36,613 nt of DNA. Origin: Candidatus Bathyarchaeota archaeon (lineage in GTDB: Archaea > Thermoproteota > Bathyarchaeia > TCS64). A program made the position numbers and the translations under genes. The notes beneath the pieces were generated by a model. It was not told the DNA's origin, did not search any database, and saw nothing but the letters and a program-made list of their open reading frames with translations. Location: contig DUKA01000095.1 of NCBI GenBank assembly GCA_013329615.1, positions 1 through 36,613 of the forward strand, given 5' to 3'. Position 1 is the stretch's first letter. Each line of letters starts with the position of its first letter. This document shows, one piece after another, positions 24,238 through 32,303 of this stretch.

Positions 24238-25044
24238 CTATTTGGGGCTGTAGGGTCCGAGGAACTCCTCCTGCAGGATGTTCCCCCCATCTATCACTAT
24301 CTCGGAGCCCGTGAGGTAGCTCGCCTCGTCACTCGCGAGGAAGCGGACTAGGTTGCCGACATCCTCGGGACTCCCCTGCCTGCACATGGGTATCTTTCGC
24401 CCGAACTCCCTCATCGCCGCCTCGACGTCGGCGCCGCTAGTGCTTCCCCTTATCCCGAATGCACTAGGGCTGTAGACGTAGCCGGGGAGGATGCAGTTGA
24501 CATTGATCATATACTGCGCCGTCTCAAGCGCCAGAGCCTTCGTGAAACCGATCACCGCCGCCTTCGAGGAGCCGTACGCGGTCTGTCCCCCAGCCGGCGT
24601 ACCAACCATGGGACCCGTCACGCTGCTCATGTTCACAATCTTTCCATAGCGCCTCTCCATCATCCCGGGGAGCACCGCCTTCGCGCAGCGAAACATCCCG
24701 AAGACGTTTATCTCAAAGAGGCGGTGCAGGAACTCCTCATCCATCTCCACGAGCTTACGCCGCGGGTAGATGCCCGCGTTATTAACGAGTATGTCCACGC
24801 GCCCGTGATCCTTCAACATCTTGGCGAATGTCGCCTCGACGTCCGCGGACTTCGTGACGTCTATCCTGTAGGCGAAAGCCTTCCCGCCGTCCTTCCTGAT
24901 CGCCTCGGCGGTCTGCTCAACGCTCTCCTGGATGTCGGCGAGACACAAGGTCGCGCCGTGGGACGCCAGAACCCGCGCTATGCCCGCGCCTATACCCTGC
25001 GCGGAGCCCGTGACAACCGCTACCTTGCCCTCGAGTCTCTTCAC
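24238..25044 (-). CDS. Short-chain dehydrogenase/reductase
   Basis: 268 aa from GTG 25044, which overlaps the previous stop as GTGA and has GGAGG (25053-25057) 8 nt upstream. Classical SDR: cofactor motif TGSAQGIGAGIA, Asp in LCLADIQ (NAD preference), NNAGIYPR, catalytic Ser in NMSSVTG, and YGSSK for Tyr/Lys. The end WVDGG-like IVIDGGNI is typical. Substrate unknown. Translational coupling to the GcvPB-like gene implies that it acts on the same substrate or product. Confidence 0.88.
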   Translation of the reverse strand: MKRLEGKVAVVTGSAQGIGAGIARVLASHGATLCLADIQESVEQTAEAIRKDGGKAFAYRIDVTKSADVEATFAKMLKDHGRVDILVNNAGIYPRRKLVEMDEEFLHRLFEINVFGMFRCAKAVLPGMMERRYGKIVNMSSVTGPMVGTPAGGQTAYGSSKAAVIGFTKALALETAQYMINVNCILPGYVYSPSAFGIRGSTSGADVEAAMREFGRKIPMCRQGSPEDVGNLVRFLASDEASYLTGSEIVIDGGNILQEEFLGPYSPK

Positions 25045-26582
25045 TTCATCTTCCTCCTGTAAGCCCTCCAACTCATCGCCCACCTCTCCGGGTCATCGAA
25101 CGGCGCCGAGTCCAAGGCGTGTATCGACGAGTTGTGCGGCGCCTCCTTCAATATCTTGGGGTCCTCGTAAGCCTCCTCGCATACCCGCTTAAGCACGGCG
25201 ATCCAGTAGTCGATGTCCGCCTTACTGTACGTCTCGCATGGCTCGGGCGTGAACGGCTCAGGTACCACCCACGGGTGGTGGCTCGTGAAGAAGCTTTGGA
25301 CGCCGTAGTCGATGACGCGGTGGTTCACGTCGTCGATGCCGCAGCCCGTCTCCTTCTTTAGCTTCTCGAGGCTCCATCGGACCTGATCGAGGCGCTTCCC
25401 GCCGTATGGCTTCGTGACACCCGGTACCTCCTTCATCTTCTCGCTCAGGTACTGGTTGTTTATCATGCTGACCTCCGCTGCCTCGCGTAGCCCGTCTGCG
25501 CCCATCGCGGCGGCCCACGCGTAGGCGCGTACGACGACCTGCAGGTTGCCTAGGAAGTCGCGCACCCGCCCTATGCTCTTCGGGCGATCGTAGTCGAGGT
25601 GGTACTCCTCACCCTCCTTGATTATGACGGGGACTGGGAGGTACTCCTCAAGCTCCTCGGTCACCCCCACGGCGCCGGAGCCGGGCCCCGAGGAGCCGTG
25701 TGGGCTGCTGAACGTCTTGTGCAGGTTGAAGAAGCATAGGTCGAAGCCGGCGTCCGCTGCACGGGTGACGCCCATGACAGCGTTGAGGTTCGCCTGATCG
25801 TAGGCGCAGAGCCCACCCACCTCATGCACTATACTCGTCCATTCATCGATGTGCCCGTTGAATATGCCCGTGTCCTCCGGATTCGTCACGAATATCCCCG
25901 CCGTCCTCCTCGACACAGCAGCTTTCAACGCCTCCACGCTCGGGTAACCAGTCTCCTCGTCCGGGTACAGAGTCACGACTTTGAATCCCGCCGTGGCTGG
26001 GCAAGCCGCGTCACAAGGGTGGCTGAATATCGTCGTGATTATCTCGTCGCGCTGGTCGAGCTCACCGTTCAGCTCGTGGTACCTCCTCATGATGGCGGCG
26101 TTGTTGAACGCCCCCGCAGAGCCACCCGGCGGCTGGAACGTGAAGGCGTCCAGCCCGCTGACCTCCCTGAGGTAGACGTTGGCGAAGCGCCACGCGACCT
26201 CCAGCAGCCCCTGCATGGACTCCTCGGGCTGATCCGGGTGCATGTTCGCCACCATAGCGGCGAGCTCCTCGTTCACCTTTGGGCTGTACTTCATCGTGCA
26301 TGTGCCGACGCCGAGGTCTATCTCGGCCTCCATCCCCAGCGTCATCTGGCTCAGGCGCAGCCAGTGGCGCAGGACCTGAGGCTGGCTCAGCTCGGGTAGA
26401 CCCGGCTTCGCCTTCCTCCTCATGCTTTTTAGGATCAACAACTCGGGCTTCCCCACCGCCTTCCTCACATCCGCCTCGACCTCGGGAAGTATGACGCCGC
26501 GCTCACCAGACCTACCGAGCTCGTGAATCAACGGTTCGCTCCACGCCGCTGCGTGGTACGGGCGTACCTTCGGCTCGGTCAT
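25041..26582 (-). CDS. GcvPB-like PLP protein (divergent glycine dehydrogenase subunit 2)
   Basis: 513 aa, homologous to the C-terminal half of glycine dehydrogenase. The PLP lysine Lys289 is in FFNLHKTFSSPHGSSGPGSG and the segment GTCTMKYSPK (93-102) is kept. The usual SAHGTNPASA active-site segment, however, reads SHPCDAACPATAGF (187-200), and DGANLNA reads DQANLNA. These changes near the cofactor suggest an altered reaction or substrate. ATGA overlap with the GcvPA-like gene upstream and GTGA overlap with the SDR downstream. No GcvH or GcvT gene is in the window, so a normal glycine cleavage role is not supported by context. Confidence 0.8.
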   Translation of the reverse strand: MTEPKVRPYHAAAWSEPLIHELGRSGERGVILPEVEADVRKAVGKPELLILKSMRRKAKPGLPELSQPQVLRHWLRLSQMTLGMEAEIDLGVGTCTMKYSPKVNEELAAMVANMHPDQPEESMQGLLEVAWRFANVYLREVSGLDAFTFQPPGGSAGAFNNAAIMRRYHELNGELDQRDEIITTIFSHPCDAACPATAGFKVVTLYPDEETGYPSVEALKAAVSRRTAGIFVTNPEDTGIFNGHIDEWTSIVHEVGGLCAYDQANLNAVMGVTRAADAGFDLCFFNLHKTFSSPHGSSGPGSGAVGVTEELEEYLPVPVIIKEGEEYHLDYDRPKSIGRVRDFLGNLQVVVRAYAWAAAMGADGLREAAEVSMINNQYLSEKMKEVPGVTKPYGGKRLDQVRWSLEKLKKETGCGIDDVNHRVIDYGVQSFFTSHHPWVVPEPFTPEPCETYSKADIDYWIAVLKRVCEEAYEDPKILKEAPHNSSIHALDSAPFDDPERWAMSWRAYRRKMK

Positions 26583-27979
26583 CTGAGGACCGCCTCCAGC
26601 TCGGCGGCGAACCTATCGATGCCCGCCTTGCTGTGCACCTCGGTGACGCATGTGAGCGCCGACTGCCCCAACTCGGGGAACTCGCGGGAGATGTCCTTCC
26701 CGCCGAAGATACCCCTCTTCAGCAGCGCCTTGTTGACCCTCTTCACCTTCTTACCCGTGGCGTCTATGTTGAGAAGGATCTCCTTGAAGAAGCTCGGGAA
26801 CTTCGCCTCGACCCCCTCGATCTCGGAGAGCCTCTCGGCGGCGTAGTGACTCTTCAGCAGGATAGCCTCGCCGACCTCCTTCATCCCCTCGGGTCCGAGG
26901 AGACTCATGTAGACTGCTGCTATGATGCCGTGTAGCGCCGTGGTTGTGCCGACCCAGTCCTTCGCCTTCTCACGAGCCATGTAGCTCGTGCGCTCATACT
27001 TCGCCTGCCCGAAGCCGTACTCGCCCTCGACCTTCGTGCCCGTCACGCTGATGAGGCGCAGAGGGTACTCGGAGACGTACCTCTCCTCGTCCCTGCTTGC
27101 TATGAAGCCCGCGAGGCCGCCGCCGGCGCTCATGTGGACGCCCAGAGGCTGCACCTCGCCGCAGACGATGTCGGCGCCGTAGTCGCTCGGTGGAGCGAGG
27201 ACACCGAGGCTGATGGGGTCAACCCCAACGACGACCTCCGCTCCCGCCCCATGTGTGATCTCCGCGATCTCCTCTCCCTGATCCTCGATGACGCCGAGGT
27301 AGCCGGGATTCTCGAAGTAGACACACGCCGACTTGGCGCTGATCCTCTTCTTCAAGTCGTTCAGGTCGAGTTTCCCCGTCTCCGGGTCGTAGGCTACTTT
27401 CCTGATCTTGAGTGCGTCGGGCATCTTTGTGGTATTGCAGAAGTTCGCCACGACGCCCAGCCGCGCGGGGCTCATACTCGCGGGGACGAGTATCTCCCTC
27501 CTCCCAGTGAGGCGCGAAGCCATGCGCACCGCGTTGCCAGCGGCGCTCCCCCAGTCATACGTCGGGATACCGCTCACCTCCATCCCGACCAGCTCACAGA
27601 TCAGGCTCTGGAACTCCCAATTCGCCTGAAAGCGCCCGAGGTCACTGTAGTAGCCACCCGCATAGGCGGTGAGGAACTCGCTCCGCCCCGCGATCTCGTC
27701 GCAGACCCGTGGCACGAAGTGATTCCAGCAGCCGCCGCCTAGGAAGCTTAGAGTCTCCGCGCAGGTGCTGTCACGGGAGAGAATGCCTGCCACGTGCCTC
27801 TTCAGGTCGTGCTCCGCCGGGAGAGCCTTAGGTAGCTCCATCCGCCTCTTGAACAGCAGCCTGTCGGGTATCATCTCGGCGTAGAGCTCTTCGGCACTCG
27901 ATGCCCCGACGGCTCGGAGCATCTCTGCCTTGACCTCTGGGACCGAGTTAGGTATGTAGGGATGCGGCTTCTTGGCCAT
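26579..27979 (-). CDS. GcvPA-like protein (divergent glycine dehydrogenase subunit 1)
   Basis: 466 aa, homologous to the N-terminal half of glycine dehydrogenase: SFLGGGCWNHFVPRV (78-92) corresponds to the canonical SFLGAGAYDHYIPAV, and GVHMSAGGGLAGFIA to the glycine-rich GGPYAGFFA-type segment. The canonical YTPYQPEISQG, a near-invariant family signature, is instead YAGGYYSDLGR (106-116), and YDGATALAEA is YDWGSAAGNA (141-150). It would form the alpha2-beta2 enzyme with the next gene. Own promoter: minus strand GGGATATAGC centred near 28014, so the leader is at most about 10 nt. Confidence 0.8.
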   Translation of the reverse strand: MAKKPHPYIPNSVPEVKAEMLRAVGASSAEELYAEMIPDRLLFKRRMELPKALPAEHDLKRHVAGILSRDSTCAETLSFLGGGCWNHFVPRVCDEIAGRSEFLTAYAGGYYSDLGRFQANWEFQSLICELVGMEVSGIPTYDWGSAAGNAVRMASRLTGRREILVPASMSPARLGVVANFCNTTKMPDALKIRKVAYDPETGKLDLNDLKKRISAKSACVYFENPGYLGVIEDQGEEIAEITHGAGAEVVVGVDPISLGVLAPPSDYGADIVCGEVQPLGVHMSAGGGLAGFIASRDEERYVSEYPLRLISVTGTKVEGEYGFGQAKYERTSYMAREKAKDWVGTTTALHGIIAAVYMSLLGPEGMKEVGEAILLKSHYAAERLSEIEGVEAKFPSFFKEILLNIDATGKKVKRVNKALLKRGIFGGKDISREFPELGQSALTCVTEVHSKAGIDRFAAELEAVLR

Positions 27980-28034
27980 TGTACATCTGGTTCAAAGGAG
28001 CGCCTAGGGGCTATATCCCTGACGCCCGATCCGC

Positions 28035-28190
28035 TCACTTACGGAGGGACTCGGCTGCCTCTTCGAGGTGTGCGATGGCGCAGATAGCCTCGACCTCGGC
28101 GTCCTCGTGGACGAGGCCACTCAGCCTCAAACGCTTCGAGGGCGCCGTCTCGGGCATCATCCTAAGCCGATAAACATCGGAAGCACACAT
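28035..28190 (-). CDS. Possible small protein upstream of the GcvP-like operon
   Basis: 51 aa, beginning MCASDVYRLRMMPETAPSKR and ending acidic-helical (EVEAICAIAHLEEAAESLRK). Supported by a TATA-like TTAAATC about 34 nt upstream (near 28224) and by sensible composition; opposed by the lack of a Shine-Dalgarno or a known relative. The GcvPA-like gene 56 nt downstream has its own TATA box, so they need not share a transcript. Confidence 0.35.
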   Translation of the reverse strand: MCASDVYRLRMMPETAPSKRLRLSGLVHEDAEVEAICAIAHLEEAAESLRK

Positions 28191-28307
28191 GGAGGGGTTC
28201 GATACCCGCCTCGGCGCCACGATTTAAGGAGATTAAGGAGCCGCGAACGGTATCACCAATCCACAACCGGGTTACCCCTAAATAGTGCGACGGGGCTTCA
28301 TGCCCCC

Positions 28308-29240
28308 ATGGACTTCGGACTCTACATAAGACCAGCCGGCACCTACCCGGCGATGCTCGAGGTATCACGATACGCCGAAGAGCTGGGACTCTACGGCGTC
28401 TTCATAAACGACCACTTCGAGGGGCTCAGCGGCGACCGCAAGGAGCCATACCTCGAGGCTTGGACCACCATGACGGGGATAGGGATGCAGACGAAGAAGA
28501 TCAGGGTCGGGCACATCACGCTCTTCAACAGCATGCGCAACCCCACCGTCCTCGCCAAGATGATCACGACCCTCGACGTCATGACCGGTGGAAGATACGA
28601 GACCATCTTGGGAGCCGGATGGAACGAGCCCGAGTACAAGGGATATGATCTCATGGGCGGAGGCGTCGGGATGCCCGAAGCTGGCGAGCGCGTAACCCGC
28701 CTCAAGGAAGCCGTCCAGATACTAAAGGGGATGTTCGACAACGAGGTCTTCAACTACGAGGGCAAATTCTGGACGCTCAAGGACGCCGTCAACGTCCCCG
28801 GCACCGTCCAGAAGCCCATGAGGCTCAGCGTAGGAGCACGCCAGCAGAGGATGATCAGTATCGCCGCCAAGTACGCCGACGGTATGAACGGGAGCGGAAA
28901 CATGAACGCCATAAAGGGCTACCTCAAGCTACTCGGGCCCGAGCTCGAGAAGAATGGGAGGAAGATGAGGGACTTCTACCTGCACGGCTTCACGACCATC
29001 ACCCCCACGAAGAACGACGAGGAGACGGACGCCATCGTCAAGAAGATAGCCAAGGACAAGCCCGTCAAGGAGGTAGCCGACGACGTATTCGTCGGGACCC
29101 CCGAGGTCCTCATCGAGAAGCTGCGCTCAGTCGAGGACAGGGGATACAAGATGATGATAGCCATACCGAGGAGCGGTAAGGTGCCCGATATTAAGGAGAC
29201 CTGCGCCACCCTACGTGACGAGGTCTTCCGCAGAATCTAG
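28308..29240 (+). CDS. Luciferase-like oxidoreductase, probably F420- or flavin-dependent
   Basis: 310 aa. Start ATG 28308 (MDFGLYIRPAG), with a TATA-like CTAAATAG about 26 nt upstream, implies a leaderless mRNA; the upstream reading frame to 28068 is not credible. TIM-barrel luciferase family features: YAEELGLYGVFINDHFEG (28-45), MQTKKIRVGHITLFNSMRNPTVLAKMITTLDVMTGGRYETILGAGW, GTPEVLIEKLR near the end. The family includes F420-dependent methylene-tetrahydromethanopterin reductase and many dehydrogenases of unknown substrate. It is divergent from the GcvP-like/SDR genes, with which it may share a pathway. Confidence 0.85.
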   Translation: MDFGLYIRPAGTYPAMLEVSRYAEELGLYGVFINDHFEGLSGDRKEPYLEAWTTMTGIGMQTKKIRVGHITLFNSMRNPTVLAKMITTLDVMTGGRYETILGAGWNEPEYKGYDLMGGGVGMPEAGERVTRLKEAVQILKGMFDNEVFNYEGKFWTLKDAVNVPGTVQKPMRLSVGARQQRMISIAAKYADGMNGSGNMNAIKGYLKLLGPELEKNGRKMRDFYLHGFTTITPTKNDEETDAIVKKIAKDKPVKEVADDVFVGTPEVLIEKLRSVEDRGYKMMIAIPRSGKVPDIKETCATLRDEVFRRI

Positions 29241-29249
29241 TCGAGTAGG

Positions 29250-30212
29250 CTACTTTGCACCCGAGACCATCGGGGGTTCAACGAGCGCTGGGGGTATGTT
29301 CTCAATCGGCACGACGCAGAGGAGCCCCTCGAGCCCCTTTACCCTGTTCCTTAACGTGACCTCGGTCGTGCCCGCGGCAGCCGCCACCTCTTTCTGCGTC
29401 CTCTTCTCCCTGTTCAGGATACACGAGAGATACAGCGCGGCGGCTGCCAAGCCTCGCGGGTCCTTGCCCGAGAGCCTCTGCCGGGTCTTCCCCTCCCGGA
29501 GTATCTCGACGGCGTGCTGCTCGGTCGTCCTCGTGAGACGCAGCTTTGCGGCTATGCTTGGTATGAATTTCTCGGACTCGTTTAGCGGCATCTTGAGGCC
29601 CAGATCGGTCAACAACAGTCGGTAGGTTCTCGCCACGTCCCCTACGGGGCGGTGACTCTCCGCGGCGATCACCTTGAGCGGGCGTGGTATCCCCTGCAGG
29701 CGGCACGCCGCGTAGACGCACGCTGCTACGAACGAGTCGATGCTGCGCCCCCTAATCATATCCTTGTTCAGCGCCCTGCGGTAGATTACTGCGGCGTTGT
29801 TCCTCGCTGTCTCAGGGATATGAATCGCGGACGTTAGCCTGCTCAGCTCAGACATGGCTATGCTCAGGTTGCGTGCCTGCGTGTCGTTGATCTTCGACCT
29901 GTTGTCGTACTTCTTGAGGCGGTACATCTTGTCGATCTCGCCCAGCTTGAGGGGCTTGCCGTTGCCATCCCGGAGGCAGTTGAAGCTGGTCGACATGCCG
30001 CCGTCCCAAAGCGACGGCGTGAGCGCCTGACCCGCCCTGGACCTGCCCAACTCGCTGAATTCGAAAGCCCTCCACTCGGCCCCTGAGTCAATGAGTTCGG
30101 ATATGACGAGGCCACAGCGACCGCATACCTCCTCGCCGGCGTCGACGTCTCGTATTATGTGGGCACCACCACACTTTGGGCAGACGTGACCTGATGTCGT
30201 CTCCATTTTCAT
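29250..30212 (-). CDS. tfb: Transcription initiation factor B
   Basis: 320 aa from ATG 30212, with GGAGG 5 nt upstream; ATG 30206 is also possible. Zinc ribbon Cys11, Cys14, Cys30, Cys33 (HVCPKCG...EVCGRCG), B-finger/linker around GQALTPSLWDGGMSTSF, then two cyclin-like repeats (about 125-205 and 220-300) with the C-terminal helix-turn-helix AAAGTTEVTLRNRVKGL that reads the BRE. It recruits RNA polymerase to TBP-bound promoters. It is unusually cotranscribed with a small acidic protein and divergent from a TrmB regulator. Archaea often have several TFBs; whether this is the housekeeping one is unknown. Confidence 0.92.
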   Translation of the reverse strand: MKMETTSGHVCPKCGGAHIIRDVDAGEEVCGRCGLVISELIDSGAEWRAFEFSELGRSRAGQALTPSLWDGGMSTSFNCLRDGNGKPLKLGEIDKMYRLKKYDNRSKINDTQARNLSIAMSELSRLTSAIHIPETARNNAAVIYRRALNKDMIRGRSIDSFVAACVYAACRLQGIPRPLKVIAAESHRPVGDVARTYRLLLTDLGLKMPLNESEKFIPSIAAKLRLTRTTEQHAVEILREGKTRQRLSGKDPRGLAAAALYLSCILNREKRTQKEVAAAAGTTEVTLRNRVKGLEGLLCVVPIENIPPALVEPPMVSGAK

Positions 30213-30223
30213 CACATCCTCCT

Positions 30224-30484
30224 TCACGCGTAGTCCTTGAGAAGCTCACTCTGAACCACATCATCCGCCTCGGAGCCGTCGACTCCGCTTGATGGCTTCG
30301 ATGTGATGAACACGGAGCCCCCGCGGTCTATGTGGGCGAAGAACTCCTCGAAGTCGATCCCACGGGTCTCACGAACCTCAATGTCGTCATCGTCCTCGCC
30401 GAGGTAGTAGACGACAAGCTTCGTGCCCTGCCAGATAACGGTGGGCCACATGCGGTCATTGCTCTTTATGATGAACCTCTTCAT
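30224..30484 (-). CDS. Small acidic protein of unknown function, upstream of tfb
   Basis: 86 aa from ATG 30484 (MKRFIIKSNDRMWPTVIWQGTKLVVYYLG). A longer frame begins near 30574 but covers the regulatory intergenic DNA and is not credible. Beta-rich first half, then an Asp/Glu-rich segment GEDDDDIEVRETRGIDFEEFF, then a Ser-rich tail. The TFB start region begins 11 nt after its stop, and AAGGAGG at the junction suggests coupling. Function unknown; a partner or modulator of TFB is a guess from position. Confidence 0.65.
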   Translation of the reverse strand: MKRFIIKSNDRMWPTVIWQGTKLVVYYLGEDDDDIEVRETRGIDFEEFFAHIDRGGSVFITSKPSSGVDGSEADDVVQSELLKDYA

Positions 30485-30520
30485 GCCCTTCGCCGGTGAG
30501 AGGCTGCGCCTGTGGGCGGA

Positions 30521-30566
30521 TAACAATAGAGTTGTAACAAATGCACGTGCAAATGTATTGTAACAA
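30521..30566. promoter_or_regulatory. Repeats between divergent tfb operon and TrmB gene
   Basis: TTGTAACAA occurs twice (30532-30540, 30558-30566, 26 bp apart, i.e. about 2.5 helical turns) with a related ATAACAAT at 30520-30527. Between the two copies lies the perfect palindrome TGCACGTGCA (30542-30551). A TATA-like TTTAATAAA (30580-30588) and GGAGG (30594-30598) serve the TrmB gene. These are good candidates for operators controlling both directions, perhaps bound by the TrmB protein. Confidence 0.5.
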
Positions 30567-30608
30567 TGAAACAAACAAGTTTAATAAAGCATAGGAGGAG
30601 CACCAACC

Positions 30609-32228
30609 ATGGCCGCCGAGAGGCTGACAAAGAGTCTTAAAGACCTCGGACTCAGAGAAGAGGAGGCAGAAATGTACGTTTTCATCTCGGCAATGGGCCC
30701 AACGCCGGTCCGCGCCGTAGCGAGAAAATTCAATCTGAACAGAATGAGGATCTATAGAAGTCTGAAGGCCCTCGAGGAGAAGAAGCTCGTGCAGAGGGTC
30801 ATGGGCCGACCCGTGAAATTCGTTGCGACCCCAATGAGGAGCGTTATAGATCAGAGGATCGGGGTGCTTAGGCAGAATCTTTCGGGGCTTGAGGAGAACG
30901 CCGAGTCGATTGTGTCGGAGTGGAAACGCCTCTCGAGCGACACACTGGAGTCGTCTGAGGAGCCCCGCTTCAGGATATACCAAGGGAGACAGAACGTCTT
31001 CGACCTGCTCTTCGAGATGGTGGAGAGGAGCGGCAGGGTGATCCGCCTCGTCACAACCACAAATGATCTCTCCCGATTCGCCCTCGCCGGGCTCGACGAC
31101 AAGTTGAAGGCGATGAAACGTAGCGGCGTCGAGGTGAGGATCCTGACACAGATAGATGCCGGGAGCCTCGATGTGGTTGGTCAATACGCCAAGTCATTCG
31201 ATCTACGGCACATCAACCTCAAGACGCCGATAAGATTCGCGATCACCGACGAGAAGGAAGCGCTCAACACAATAACCATGGATGACTCCATGAACATGAC
31301 CACTCAGACAGACATGGGGCTGTGGACCGACGCCTCGAACTACGTCGCAGCTCAGAGAACCTTCTTCGACGCCCTATGGAGTCTCGCCGACGACGCCAAC
31401 TCGGTCATACGGTTCATACAAACGGGGACCCCAAAACCGGAGATGAAGACATTCACGACGCAGGAAGATTACAATTCTACCTTCCACGATATGATCGGTA
31501 GGGCGTTTGGAAGGATAGACCTTCTCGCCAAGAACATAACCACTCTCCCTACAACCTTATCCGAACTCGAAGAAAAAACGAGGAAGGGGGTAGACATTAG
31601 GCTCCTCATACACACCGAACTGGAGAACATCCACGAGATCGATAAAATCGTAAAAAAAAATATCATCAACATCTCCGAGAACGCCGTTATAACGGACCTC
31701 GTTCTCTTGATCGTCGACCAGAAAGAGGCACTCATGAATATACCACACGCCGAGACACAGAAGTGGGCCCTATGGTCGAACATCAACACCTACGTCGAAA
31801 CATCCACCATCGTCTTCAACGACTACTGGAACCTCAGCAAACCAATCAAGGAGAAGCTTGAACAGATCGACCGGCTGAAAAGGATCGATTTCGTAGCGGC
31901 TAAGATCAGGGAGAGATTCGAGGAGAAGGGATGGACCGTAGAGGTTCCCGGGACGCTGACGGGGGTGTCGTGGAAGACGTACATGTTTGACGTGTTGGCG
32001 AAGAACCCGGACAAGACGGGTGTAAATCTCTGCATCGACGTGATCACCGAGGGCCCTGTGTTTAACAAGATAATCGAGAGGAGCACACTATACTCGGATC
32101 TGGTGGGCTCAATGGTCGTCCTCGCCTCACTCGTAAAATGCAGACCCGAGGAGCTTCAGCTCGCCGAGCTATATCAGATAAAAATTGTATACGCCGAAAC
32201 GCCGGAAGAGATAGTCTCGTCTTTTTAA
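30609..32228 (+). CDS. TrmB-family transcriptional regulator with duplicated sensor domain
   Basis: 539 aa. N-terminal winged helix (1-75: LGLREEEAEMYVFI...RMRIYRSLKALEEKKLV), coiled coil (about 78-112), then a phospholipase-D-like TrmB sensor domain that appears twice: VEVRILTQID...DEKEALNTI...LWTDASNYV and VDIRLLIHTE...DQKEALMNI...LWSNINTYV. The C-terminal 110 residues form a further alpha/beta domain (FDVLAKNP...LCIDVITEG) vaguely like restriction-endonuclease folds but without a full catalytic set. TrmB proteins repress or activate sugar and metabolic genes; the ligand here is unknown. A/T-richer than most neighbours. Confidence 0.88.
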   Translation: MAAERLTKSLKDLGLREEEAEMYVFISAMGPTPVRAVARKFNLNRMRIYRSLKALEEKKLVQRVMGRPVKFVATPMRSVIDQRIGVLRQNLSGLEENAESIVSEWKRLSSDTLESSEEPRFRIYQGRQNVFDLLFEMVERSGRVIRLVTTTNDLSRFALAGLDDKLKAMKRSGVEVRILTQIDAGSLDVVGQYAKSFDLRHINLKTPIRFAITDEKEALNTITMDDSMNMTTQTDMGLWTDASNYVAAQRTFFDALWSLADDANSVIRFIQTGTPKPEMKTFTTQEDYNSTFHDMIGRAFGRIDLLAKNITTLPTTLSELEEKTRKGVDIRLLIHTELENIHEIDKIVKKNIINISENAVITDLVLLIVDQKEALMNIPHAETQKWALWSNINTYVETSTIVFNDYWNLSKPIKEKLEQIDRLKRIDFVAAKIRERFEEKGWTVEVPGTLTGVSWKTYMFDVLAKNPDKTGVNLCIDVITEGPVFNKIIERSTLYSDLVGSMVVLASLVKCRPEELQLAELYQIKIVYAETPEEIVSSF

Positions 32229-32303
32229 AAAAAACGCAAAAAAAGAGAAAAAAACGGGGTAACCATTACTTAATATAGGATTTACAACATAACAAATTCC
32301 GCT

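Noticed and set aside
25041..27979. Standard glycine cleavage system
   Set aside because: Homology to GcvP is clear, but the key motifs are altered and GcvT, GcvH and lipoate genes are absent from the window, so the standard name would overstate the evidence.
28141..28219. tRNA-like segment: GGCGCCG ... TTCGATA ... CGGCGCC-A
   Set aside because: The 7-bp ends pair (GGCGCC is itself a palindrome) and a TTCGA loop is present, but the T stem pairs only three bases, the T arm is out of register with the acceptor, and there is no proper D arm or 7-nt anticodon loop.
28068..28307. N-terminal extension of the luciferase-like protein
   Set aside because: Not family-like, overlaps the promoter region; TATA spacing fits ATG 28308.
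30485..30574. N-terminal extension of the small acidic protein into the TrmB intergenic region
   Set aside because: Would code through the repeats and palindrome; a natural start with protein-like sequence is at 30484.
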